Shown: positions 1 through 5,446, counted from the first letter of the stretch. The stretch is DNA of 7,186 nucleotides from an uncultured Clostridia bacterium (GCA_934270565.1 CAKQPR010000037.1:1-7186), one strand, 5' to 3'. Notes: generated from the letters alone by a model not told the origin. A program made the numbers and translations.

Positions 1-37
1 CTCAGCTGTTTGCCGCCCCTCGCGAGACAGCCTACAT

Positions 38-66
38 ATAATACCATATCCTTTTCCTTTTGTCAA
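38..66 (-). promoter_or_regulatory. Strong SigA-type promoter reading off the left edge
   Basis: On the minus strand a perfect -35 box TTGACA (61-66) is followed after exactly 17 nt by TATTAT (38-43), with TGG just before it as an extended -10. Upstream (67-110) are dense A-tracts on the minus strand that look like an UP element. Transcription would start near 31, with an initial sequence GGCTGTCTCGCG that can pair as GCTGT with ACAGC further on. The product lies outside the window; the strength of the elements suggests a stable RNA or a highly expressed operon, which is inference. Confidence 0.8.
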
Positions 67-191
67 CAGTTTTTTATATCTTTTTTAAATCTTTTTTTAT
101 TTTTTTGTCATCGGTCTGCGTTGGTAAGTTTTTGGGGGTGTTCGTGCTCGTTTGTTTTCGTTCCCGTTACGAGACTAACTACCGTTGTGTA

Positions 192-545
192 AGGTTGGCG
201 GGCGGACGAGGTACGCCCCGCCCTACCGAAACGGGGTACGTTATTACAAACAAATACTTGCCAACAATTGTTTGTGGGCGGACGAGGGCGTCCGCCCCTA
301 CCGCGCTCTACCAAAGATAAGTACGGGTATCACCGACTTGCCCACGGCGGCTCGCCGGCGGGCGGACGAGGGCGTCCGCCCCTACCTATTCTACCGATGG
401 TAAATGCGGGCATCGCCGACTTGCCCACGGCGGCTCGCCGGCGGGCGGACGAGGAACGCCCCTACCTATTCTACCGATGGTAAATGCGGGCGTAGCCGAT
501 TTGCCCACAGGGGCTCCCTGTCGGGCGGACGAGGTACGCCATACA
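192..545. repeat. Degenerate tandem array of 76-84 bp hairpin units (about five copies)
   Basis: The core GGGCGGACGAGG occurs at 200, 276, 360, 443 and 523, so units are 76, 84, 83 and 80 bp long. Full units read CTACC-GATGGTAAATGCGGGC-ATCGCCGACTTGCCC, then a short hairpin, then GGGCGGACG-AGGG-CGTCCGCCC (a perfect 9-bp stem at 276-297 and 360-381), then CTACC. The first, fourth and fifth copies have a shortened second stem. The short hairpin is CGGCG-GCT-CGCCG before copies three and four but CAGGG-GCT-CCCTG before copy five. Unit lengths are not multiples of three and there are no unique spacers, so this is neither coding nor CRISPR. It fills the roughly 400 bases between the left promoter and the tRNA-Glu unit, and I see no gene there. 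It may be an amplified REP/MITE-like element. Confidence 0.85.
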
Positions 546-604
546 TATAAGGTTGAAGTTGCGTTATCATTATAGAGCAACTGCGCACACAACGTCGTTA
601 TAGC

Positions 605-634
605 AAAAACGCAGGGGCATAAGCTCCTGCGTTT
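605..634 (-). terminator. Rho-independent terminator of tRNA-Glu
   Basis: The arms 607-618 and 623-634 form a 12-bp stem (AAACGCAGG paired with CCTGCGTTT, plus G-T, G-C and C-G inside) with an ATAA tetraloop. On the minus strand the stem runs into TTTTTGC. It starts 5 nt beyond the CCA end of the tRNA. Confidence 0.9.
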
Positions 635-638
635 CGTC

Positions 639-713
639 TGGTACCACTAAGGGGAATCGAACCCCTGTTTTCGGCGTGAGAGGCCAACGTCCTAACCGCT
701 AGACTATAGTGGC
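639..713 (-). tRNA. tRNA-Glu (anticodon CTC), CCA encoded
   Basis: This is a complete cloverleaf. The acceptor stem is GCCACTA paired with TAGTGGT (a G1-U72 wobble), the D arm contains GTCTAGCGGTTAGGA, and the anticodon stem TTGGC/GCCGA encloses loop CTCTCAC, with anticodon CTC at 680-678 reading GAG codons. The T arm is AGGGG-TTCGATT-CCCCT. Discriminator A and CCA are encoded at 642-639. It is a single-gene unit with its own promoter and terminator. Confidence 0.96.
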
Positions 714-732
714 TCACCGAATCGACTTGACT

Positions 733-761
733 ATGATACCATAATTTCGGATATTTCGCAA
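733..761 (-). promoter_or_regulatory. Promoter of tRNA-Glu
   Basis: On the minus strand, TTGCGA (756-761), 17 nt, then TATCAT (733-738) with TGG just upstream as an extended -10. The distance to the first tRNA base (713) leaves room for a short 5' leader. No convincing terminator for rpiB is seen between 762 and 868. Confidence 0.7.
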
Positions 762-868
762 GCGTTTTCGGTATTGTTTTTAAAAATTTTTATAGCCGGA
801 TCGCGACGAACGGCGACTTGCGCGCAAAACACGGAGCGCGAAGCCTTCGGATCGGATAAAACCGTTGT

Positions 869-1321
869 TTACTTGAAATATTTATCCTCGATCGCGGAAA
901 TTTTCGCGATGCGTTTAACGTGACGATCGTCGCCCGAGAACGGCGTTTTAAGGAACGTGTCCACGATATCCATAGCGAGTCCCTCGCCCACTACGCGTTC
1001 GCCGAACGCAAGAATATTCGCGTCGTTGTGTTCGCGGGTGGCGTGAGCGGAAAACGTATCCGAACAAAGCGCGCAACGGATACCTTTAACCTTATTCGCG
1101 GCGATGCTCATTCCGATTCCCGTGCCGCAGATAAGAATTCCCTTGTCCGCTCTGCCGCTTGCAACGGCTTCGGCAACGGGCAAAGCGTAATCGGGATAAT
1201 CGACGGACTTTTGCTCGTGAATACCGAAATCTTCGACTTCGTAGCCTTCCTTTCTGAGTTTTTCAATGACGTCGTTTTTAAGTTTAAGCGCGGCGTGGTC
1301 GCAACCGATTGCAATTTTCAT
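869..1321 (-). CDS. rpiB: Ribose-5-phosphate isomerase B
   Basis: A cytoplasmic enzyme interconverting ribulose-5-phosphate and ribose-5-phosphate in the non-oxidative pentose phosphate pathway. The 150-aa length is typical of RpiB. The start MKIAIGCDHAA carries the family's D8-H9 pair for sugar-phosphate binding. The loop GILICGTGIGMSIAANK holds the catalytic-base cysteine C65 and T67 of the anion hole. H98 in ATREHNDANILAFG and basic residues R133 and R137 match the ring-opening and phosphate-binding positions known for the family. The ATG at 1321 follows AGGAG (1332-1336) with a 10-nt spacer. It is the last gene after ywlC and ywlE, as ywlF is in B. subtilis, but it also has its own promoter in the 78-nt gap. 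The related LacA/LacB subunits are less likely because no tagatose genes are nearby and the cysteine is intact. Confidence 0.96.
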   Translation of the reverse strand: MKIAIGCDHAALKLKNDVIEKLRKEGYEVEDFGIHEQKSVDYPDYALPVAEAVASGRADKGILICGTGIGMSIAANKVKGIRCALCSDTFSAHATREHNDANILAFGERVVGEGLAMDIVDTFLKTPFSGDDRHVKRIAKISAIEDKYFK

Positions 1322-1353
1322 AAATGTAAGTCTCCTTTTTGTTTTCCGAATAA

Positions 1354-1383
1354 ATTATACACCGCATGCGCCCGATAAGTCAA
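1354..1383 (-). promoter_or_regulatory. Internal promoter for rpiB
   Basis: On the minus strand, TTGACT (1378-1383), 18 nt, then TATAAT (1354-1359), lying in the 78-nt gap after ywlE. The start would be near 1347, giving a leader of about 26 nt that contains the AGGAG site. rpiB can therefore be expressed apart from ywlC-ywlE. Confidence 0.75.
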
Positions 1384-1399
1384 GCGCACACGGACGGTT

Positions 1400-1867
1400 T
1401 CAGTTTTTTATACCGTTATCGAGCGCGGCGAGCACGGCGCTCATTCCGTTTTCGATCATGCGGGCGACGGCTTCGTAGTCCTCCGCGTTCCCTCCGAACG
1501 GATCGGGAACGTCCGACCCCGTAAGGTCTCGATACGAAACGGCGTTCGGCATGCCGACGATTCGTTTGTGCTCTTCCGTCATACACACTATAAGTGCGGC
1601 GCGATCGGCGAACTTACGGGTGAGAACGCGTGCGGGATGGCTTCTCGCGACGATTCCGAGCGACGCGAGCGCGGAAACGGCAAGCGGATGAATACCGTCG
1701 CCCTTACGGACTTTCAGACCGTAACTCTCGGCTACGACGTCTTCTCTGCCGAGATTTCTGAGCGTGCGACGCAGGATATATTCCGCCATGACGCTACGGC
1801 AGGTATTGCCGGTGCAGACGAACGCAACGCGTTTTTTCGGCGCGGACCGTTTTTTCCTTTCCGCCAT
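1400..1867 (-). CDS. ywlE: Low-molecular-weight phosphatase, probably protein-arginine phosphatase (YwlE-like)
   Basis: A 155-aa protein of the low-molecular-weight protein-tyrosine-phosphatase fold. The P-loop VCTGNTCRS holds the nucleophile C18 and R24 of CX5R, and DPF at 122-124 supplies the general acid. T22 in the P-loop matches the threonine that gives B. subtilis YwlE its phospho-arginine specificity, so an arginine phosphatase opposing a McsB-type kinase is the best guess; no kinase is visible here. The start chosen is the ATG at 1867, preceded by TAAGGAGG (1873-1880) with 5 nt between. The longer frame to 1975 would run through ywlC and has no such site. Oddity: about 13 basic residues (M-A-E-R-K-K-R-S-A-P-K-K-R) come before the first strand, where YwlE has almost none. 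It starts 10 nt after the end of ywlC. Confidence 0.92.
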   Translation of the reverse strand: MAERKKRSAPKKRVAFVCTGNTCRSVMAEYILRRTLRNLGREDVVAESYGLKVRKGDGIHPLAVSALASLGIVARSHPARVLTRKFADRAALIVCMTEEHKRIVGMPNAVSYRDLTGSDVPDPFGGNAEDYEAVARMIENGMSAVLAALDNGIKN

Positions 1868-1877
1868 TTTCGCCTCC

Positions 1878-2876
1878 TTAAAGCGTTTTCCCTCCGCTCG
1901 CTTTGCCGAGACGGTTTTCGACCCCGAGTCCGTAACCGTCGTCGGGAACGCCTTCGCAAAGCACGACGTCCGCACTCTCGTCGTCCGACCGCCTCAGAAG
2001 CGCGAACAGGTTGTGAGCGTAATCGCGGCTGTCCTTGCCCGCGCTCCACACGAGCCTGTCTCCGTAACGCTCGCGGTTGCCGTCGAGCGCGACAATAACC
2101 GTTTTTTTGCCCTCTTCGGTAAAACGATCGTAAGCGGCGATTATTTTATCCGAACCGCCGACGGGTGCGAGGTACACTTCGGCGGTCGGCGCATAATGCT
2201 TGTATTTCATCCCCGGGCAAAGCGCGACTTTGCTGTTTTTCACGACCTCGATTTCGCCGACTTCCGCTTCAAGCTCCTCGATCGGCATACCGCCCGCACG
2301 AAGAAGTCTGACTTTGCCTTCGGTGCAAAAGTCTATAACCGTAGATTCGACTCCTACTTCGCACTCGCCGCCGTCGATAATCGCGGCGATTTTGCCGTTA
2401 AGATCGTCGTAAACGTGCTTTGCCGTGGTGGGCGACGGGCGCGTGGACGTGTTGGCGCTCGGGGCGCAGATCGGGCAACCGCTCCGCTCAATAAGCGCGC
2501 GGGCGATTTCCGACGACGGCATACGGATAGCGACCGTTTTCAAGCCGCCCGTAACTTCGTCGGGAACGATTCCCTTTTTCGGAAGAACGATCGTAACCGG
2601 ACCTGGCATAAACTTTTCGACGACGCGTTTCGCCTTTTCGGGAACAGCCGCCGCGAGAAAATCTATCTGTTCGGGTTTTGCGATATGAACTATAAGCGGG
2701 TTGTCGGACGGTCTGCCCTTCGCCGCGTAAATCTTTTTCACGCTCTCGGGGCAAAGCGCGTTCGCTCCGAGCCCATACACCGTTTCGGTCGGAAACGCCA
2801 CGATTTCACCCTTCGCTATGAGCGAGGCGCAATACGCGAGGTTTTCGTCGGTGGGTTGATAAATTTCGGTTTTCAT
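1878..2876 (-). CDS. ywlC: Threonylcarbamoyl-AMP synthase, two-domain Sua5/YwlC type
   Basis: Makes threonylcarbamoyl-AMP from threonine, bicarbonate and ATP, the first step of t6A37 modification of ANN-decoding tRNAs, in the cytoplasm. The 332 residues fit the long form with two domains. The YrdC/Sua5 catalytic domain (about 1-208) shows FPTETVYGLG (28-37), the KGRPSDNPL loop (53-61) with the conserved K-x-R, PGPVTIVL (91-98), APSANTS (138-144) with the S-x-N pair, and GVESTVID (175-182). The linker PGMKYKHYAP (221-230) leads to the C-terminal Sua5 domain, ending in YGLGVENRLGKAS. The ATG at 2876 follows AGAGGA (2886-2891). Its TAA lies inside the ribosome-binding site of ywlE, suggesting coupling. 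It is divergent from the gene at 2915 with only 38 nt between, and its promoter is not clear. Confidence 0.95.
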   Translation of the reverse strand: MKTEIYQPTDENLAYCASLIAKGEIVAFPTETVYGLGANALCPESVKKIYAAKGRPSDNPLIVHIAKPEQIDFLAAAVPEKAKRVVEKFMPGPVTIVLPKKGIVPDEVTGGLKTVAIRMPSSEIARALIERSGCPICAPSANTSTRPSPTTAKHVYDDLNGKIAAIIDGGECEVGVESTVIDFCTEGKVRLLRAGGMPIEELEAEVGEIEVVKNSKVALCPGMKYKHYAPTAEVYLAPVGGSDKIIAAYDRFTEEGKKTVIVALDGNRERYGDRLVWSAGKDSRDYAHNLFALLRRSDDESADVVLCEGVPDDGYGLGVENRLGKASGGKTL

Positions 2877-2902
2877 ATCGTTTTATCCTCTGAATTTCGG
2901 GC

Positions 2903-2908
2903 AATAAT
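2903..2908 (+). promoter_or_regulatory. Possible -10 box of a leaderless start at 2915
   Basis: AATAAT lies 6 nt before the ATG at 2915, the same spacing as the better-supported TATAAT boxes at 3979 and 5261. No good -35 box is seen 17-18 nt upstream, so this is weak. No Shine-Dalgarno sequence precedes the ATG. Confidence 0.3.
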
Positions 2909-2914
2909 CAAATT

Positions 2915-3628
2915 ATGAATCGTTCTTTTTCTTATTACGCGGACGGCGTGCTGAGCAAAATTCTCGGCGTTATCCTCGCCGCCGTTACGTTTTCGTACTA
3001 CGTTCGCGGCGCAAACCTCATACTGTTTTCGCTCGTGTTCGGGTTCTGCGCGTCCGAAGTCTATCTGAGCTTTCTCGGCAAAAAACCGTCGGCACGTTCC
3101 GTTCCCGCCGAAATCGAATACGCTCTCTGTTCGATGGGATCGGACGGCGGCACGGCGCTACTCGAGTCGCTTGCGGGCGAAGGCGCCCGCATGAAGGACG
3201 GCGTGGTGATCAAGGGGAATTCGGCGGCGGTCTGGCGCGTGAATTTTTCGCCGCTTACGCCCGACGACGTAGTGAAAATTGCTTCGATCTGCGGCAGAGA
3301 AAACGTCGGACGCGTTACGATTTTAGCTAATCGTATCGAAGAAACCGCGGCGAAATACGCCTGCGAGAACGGCATTACCGTCCTCGATCTCGCGGGCTCG
3401 CTCGACGCCTTGTTAAAGCTCGGTTATCGCCCGCCCGCGCTCAAAAACAAAAACCGCCACGGACTTAGACGTACTTTTATCAACAAAACGCGCGCCAAAG
3501 GCTATCTGTTCTGCGCCGTCGTTATGCTCGTTTCGGCAAGCCGAGTAAGGTTTTCGGTGTGGTATGTGGTTTCCGCCGGCATTCTTATGGGGCTGTGCGC
3601 GATAAGCCTCATTCCGCGAAAAAATTAG
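2915..3628 (+). CDS. Four-helix membrane protein with a cytosolic central domain, function unknown
   Basis: I do not recognise the family with confidence. The 237-aa protein has two hydrophobic segments near the N terminus (about 12-30 and 33-53), a soluble region (about 55-190) and two C-terminal hydrophobic segments (about 196-209 and 214-233), so both ends and the middle probably face the cytoplasm. The middle, from VVIKGNSAAVWRVNF through VGRVTILANR (131-140) to AAKYACENGITVLD (145-158), follows the strand-helix-strand rhythm of the C-terminal part of Mrr-like restriction-endonuclease folds, but I see no catalytic D...(E/Q)xK set, so a binding or inactive domain is more likely. The start ATG has no Shine-Dalgarno site; a leaderless mRNA is possible. 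Its TAG overlaps the stop of the convergent gene by 4 nt. It is antisense to nothing conserved and has a codon pattern like its neighbours. Confidence 0.75.
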   Translation: MNRSFSYYADGVLSKILGVILAAVTFSYYVRGANLILFSLVFGFCASEVYLSFLGKKPSARSVPAEIEYALCSMGSDGGTALLESLAGEGARMKDGVVIKGNSAAVWRVNFSPLTPDDVVKIASICGRENVGRVTILANRIEETAAKYACENGITVLDLAGSLDALLKLGYRPPALKNKNRHGLRRTFINKTRAKGYLFCAVVMLVSASRVRFSVWYVVSAGILMGLCAISLIPRKN

Positions 3629-3972
3629 GACTTTCCGTCGGAATCGTCGTCCTTTTGCGGATCGGGGTTCTTCGCGGCCTCGTCCGGAACGGTCGAATTT
3701 TCGGCGTTGCCGACTTTCGCATTACTCTCTTCCGAATCGTTCTCGTCCTTATCGAGAAGTTTTTTGAGTTCGGACTCCTCTTCGGGGTATTCCTTGGAGA
3801 GTTTGATCACGAAAAACAGCGCGAGCCCGACCGCTCCCGAGCCGAGCGCGAAATATCCGAGCGCGCCGTTGAACAGGCTTCTGTTTGCGAAATACGCCAC
3901 GAGCGACACGGTGAAAAGCCCTACGAATACGAGGGCTGTCACGGCTATTATTCTTTTAAGTTTCGGGTTCAT
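3625..3972 (-). CDS. Small two-helix membrane protein with acidic tail, unknown function
   Basis: A 115-aa protein that I do not recognise. After a short basic start (MNPKLKR) come two transmembrane helices (about 8-28 and 35-57), a positive-to-negative turn (KLSKEYPEEESELKKLLDKDEN) and a long hydrophilic, mostly acidic tail (about 60-115) rich in D, E, N, S and K that is likely disordered. By the positive-inside rule both termini should be cytoplasmic. There is no Shine-Dalgarno site before the ATG at 3972; instead a TATAAT ends 6 nt before it, so the mRNA is probably leaderless. The TAA (3625-3627) overlaps the TAG of the convergent gene, so the two transcripts must be complementary at their 3' ends. 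Confidence 0.8.
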   Translation of the reverse strand: MNPKLKRIIAVTALVFVGLFTVSLVAYFANRSLFNGALGYFALGSGAVGLALFFVIKLSKEYPEEESELKKLLDKDENDSEESNAKVGNAENSTVPDEAAKNPDPQKDDDSDGKS

Positions 3973-3978
3973 AATTGC

Positions 3979-4007
3979 ATTATAACACTTTTCGGACGCG
4001 TTATCAA
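3979..4007 (-). promoter_or_regulatory. Promoter for a leaderless transcript of the gene at 3972
   Basis: On the minus strand, TTGATA (4002-4007), 17 nt, then TATAAT (3979-3984). The A of the ATG (3972) is the seventh base after the -10 box, where transcription normally begins, so the mRNA should start at or next to the start codon. Confidence 0.75.
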
Positions 4008-4037
4008 GCGTTTTGCGACCCGCCGCGCGTAAAAAAC

Positions 4038-4193
4038 TTATAAATCGTCCGCGTCCTGCACCGGTCTGCCCTCCTCGGGCACGCCGGTATAACTGCCGAG
4101 CGGATCGGTTCCGCTTTTCATTGTTTTATTCACGCCCGTAACGAAACGGCGCTTGGTTACGACATATTTTTTAGGTTTGACGAATCTGAACAT
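4038..4193 (-). CDS. 51-aa conserved-looking small protein ending QDADDL
   Basis: A small gene supported by GGAGG (4199-4203) 5 nt before the ATG. The protein opens with a basic half (MFRFVKPKKYVVTKRRFVTG), continues with VNKTMKSGTDPLGSYTGVP and ends EEGRPVQDADDL. From memory, similar short proteins with a DPxGSYTG stretch and a VQDADDL end occur in Clostridia as uncharacterised products; this cannot be checked here. There is no membrane segment, signal peptide or cysteine. It lies 82 nt after the permease gene on the same strand and has a candidate promoter of its own. A hairpin covers its ribosome-binding site. Confidence 0.8.
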   Translation of the reverse strand: MFRFVKPKKYVVTKRRFVTGVNKTMKSGTDPLGSYTGVPEEGRPVQDADDL

Positions 4194-4196
4194 AAA

Positions 4197-4226
4197 AACC
4201 TCCGACGATAGTTTGCGCCGAAGGTT
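4197..4226 (-). promoter_or_regulatory. Hairpin covering the ribosome-binding site; may double as terminator
   Basis: On the minus strand AACCTTCGGCG (4226-4216) pairs with CGTCGGAGGTT (4207-4197), 11 bp with two G-U pairs and an 8-nt loop. The 3' arm contains the whole GGAGG site and runs straight into TTTTTATG. It can therefore act as a terminator of transcripts coming from the permease gene, or hide the ribosome-binding site. On the plus strand the same hairpin is followed by TTGTTTTTATT, so it could stop transcripts in both directions. Confidence 0.6.
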
Positions 4227-4241
4227 TTGTTTTTATTATAT

Positions 4242-4269
4242 ATTATATAGATAAGGAAAAACGGCTCAA
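4242..4269 (-). promoter_or_regulatory. Candidate promoter of the 51-aa gene
   Basis: On the minus strand, TTGAGC (4264-4269), 16 nt, then TATAAT (4242-4247), just after the permease stop codon. A second TATAAT at 4235-4240 lies too far from the -35 box. A start near 4235 puts the hairpin almost at the 5' end of the mRNA. Confidence 0.5.
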
Positions 4270-4275
4270 CCGACT

Positions 4276-5253
4276 TCACAACAGTCCGCAAAGGAGCATA
4301 AGAAGCGGTATCGTAAGCACGCTGAGCGCGGTGGTTATCACCGAAGTTTTCACCGCCGTTTCGCGGTCGCCGTCGAACATTTCGGCAAACGACAGCGTAA
4401 GCGCCGCCGACGGCATAGCCATCGCTATGAAAATCGAAATTATTACACCGTTGTCCGTTTGCGGGAAGAACGCGTGGATCGGGTACAGGAGCGCGAACGA
4501 TACGAGCGGAACAACGACGAGTTTTAGCGCCGTCGAAACGTATGCGACGGGCGAAGTGAAAAGCGATTTGAACGGGATTTCGGCGAGGCGGATTCCGAGT
4601 ATTATCATACTGAGCGGCAATGTCATTCCCGCGAGGTAATTCGCGCACGACTGAACGGGCGCGAAAACGGCGGTCGGTATGTACGCTTTGAAGAAGAACA
4701 GCGGGAGCGCGGCTACGAGCGCTACGGTGGGCGGATTGAGGAATGCGCGGCGAATGCTTACGTTGCTCTTGTCGCCGGTGATCGTATACACGCCGAGCGT
4801 CCAGCTGACTACGTTGAAGCTTACGTTGATTATCGCGACGTAAATCAGCATTTCGGGGTTGTTCGGGAAAAGCGCTTTTACGACAGGGATACCCATAAAT
4901 CCTACATTGCCCATAAACGAGCAGATAGTTCCGACCCGATTCGCCCTGTCCCTTTCCTCGTCGCCCGCGGGCATGGCTTTGAACACGAGCCGCGCAACCA
5001 GATACGCCGCGAAATGTACTACGAACGACCCGAGAAGCACTATCGCCATATTCGGAAGCAGCGACGGATCATAGTCCTTTTCCATAAATCCCGATACGGT
5101 AAGCACCGGTTGCGAAACGTAAATAAGCACCGCTACAAGCGCCGCTACCGCCGTTTCGGGCAACATTTTGCGTTTTCTGAGTATAAAGCCCGGGACGCAT
5201 AGCGCGGCCATAAGCCCTACGTTTATAAGTGACGTTAAAAAATCGATCTGCAT
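4276..5253 (-). CDS. AEC-family (auxin efflux carrier type) permease
   Basis: An inner-membrane secondary transporter of the AEC family (TC 2.A.69); relatives in bacteria export or exchange small organic anions such as malate, but the substrate cannot be read from the sequence. The 325-aa length and about ten hydrophobic helices in two halves fit the family. Conserved stretches are FILRKRKMLPETA (23-35), the CSFMGNVGFMGIP segment (111-123), the half-site PLSMIILGIRLAEIP (213-227) and the C-terminal AMAMPSAALTLSFAEMFDGD (277-296). The cytoplasmic loop at 94-107 (MPAGDEERDRANRV) separates the halves. The ATG at 5253 is chosen over the upstream ATG at 5289, because the extra residues would be encoded within the promoter. 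No Shine-Dalgarno site is present; the -10 box ends 7 nt before the ATG, so the mRNA is probably leaderless. Confidence 0.92.
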   Translation of the reverse strand: MQIDFLTSLINVGLMAALCVPGFILRKRKMLPETAVAALVAVLIYVSQPVLTVSGFMEKDYDPSLLPNMAIVLLGSFVVHFAAYLVARLVFKAMPAGDEERDRANRVGTICSFMGNVGFMGIPVVKALFPNNPEMLIYVAIINVSFNVVSWTLGVYTITGDKSNVSIRRAFLNPPTVALVAALPLFFFKAYIPTAVFAPVQSCANYLAGMTLPLSMIILGIRLAEIPFKSLFTSPVAYVSTALKLVVVPLVSFALLYPIHAFFPQTDNGVIISIFIAMAMPSAALTLSFAEMFDGDRETAVKTSVITTALSVLTIPLLMLLCGLL

Positions 5254-5260
5254 ATACGAA

Positions 5261-5289
5261 ATTATACAACTTTTGCCGCCGCTAAGCAA
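5261..5289 (-). promoter_or_regulatory. Promoter of the permease gene, leaderless geometry
   Basis: On the minus strand, TTGCTT (5284-5289), 17 nt, then TATAAT (5261-5266). The -35 box matches only TTG. It sits in the loop of an inverted repeat CGCCGCT (5277-5283) and AGCGGCG (5297-5303), which could be an operator. Confidence 0.6.
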
Positions 5290-5348
5290 CCGTTTGAGCG
5301 GCGTTTTATATTTTTTCGCCGAAACTCCGCTCGCCCCGCCCCTTTCGT

Positions 5349-5377
5349 TTGACTTTTTGCGCCGACAATGATATAAT
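5349..5377 (+). promoter_or_regulatory. Strong promoter of the tRNA-Arg transcription unit
   Basis: TTGACT (5349-5354), 17 nt, TATAAT (5372-5377) with TGA directly before as an extended -10. Transcription should begin near 5384. There is no further clear promoter or terminator before 5728, so one transcript of about 385 nt should carry the hairpin, the tRNA-like element and tRNA-Arg. Confidence 0.8.
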
Positions 5378-5387
5378 TATCGATGTG

Positions 5388-5443
5388 TTTTGTTTATAAG
5401 CGACTTCGCGTGCGGTTTTCGCCCGAAGCCACCGTAAACAAAA
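5388..5443 (+). other. Long stem-loop at the 5' end of the tRNA-Arg transcript
   Basis: TTTTGTTTA (5388-5396) pairs perfectly with TAAACAAAA (5435-5443). Inside, CTTCG (5404-5408) pairs with CGAAG (5424-5428) around GCG-GTTTT-CGC (5412-5422). It begins about 4 nt from the expected transcription start and ends 3 nt before the tRNA-like element. I do not recognise it as a known RNA family; it is not followed by a U run, so it is not a terminator. Confidence 0.55.
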
Positions 5444-5446
5444 TTC

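Noticed and set aside
192..545. CRISPR array
   Set aside because: Units are about 80 bp with near-continuous similarity between copies and no unique spacers of constant length; the GC-rich hairpins fit a tandem or REP-like repeat.
60..592. Short open frames across the repeat region on both strands
   Set aside because: They follow the repeat, whose unit length is not a multiple of three, and have no ribosome-binding sites or conserved motifs.
770..868. Terminator for rpiB
   Set aside because: Only short imperfect stems and an AAAAATTTTT stretch are present; no stem with a following U run could be drawn.
920..1378. A 152-codon plus-strand frame opposite rpiB
   Set aside because: It is antisense to an enzyme with intact catalytic motifs and has no start signals of its own.
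1764..2918. A 384-codon open frame on the plus strand opposite ywlC and ywlE
   Set aside because: It is the shadow of two well-supported conserved genes in GC-rich DNA, with arginine- and phenylalanine-rich low-quality sequence, no ribosome-binding site and no recognisable motif.
4157..4648. A 163-codon minus-strand frame within the permease gene
   Set aside because: It is an out-of-frame shadow of the permease with arginine-rich sequence, and it overlaps the start of the 51-aa gene.
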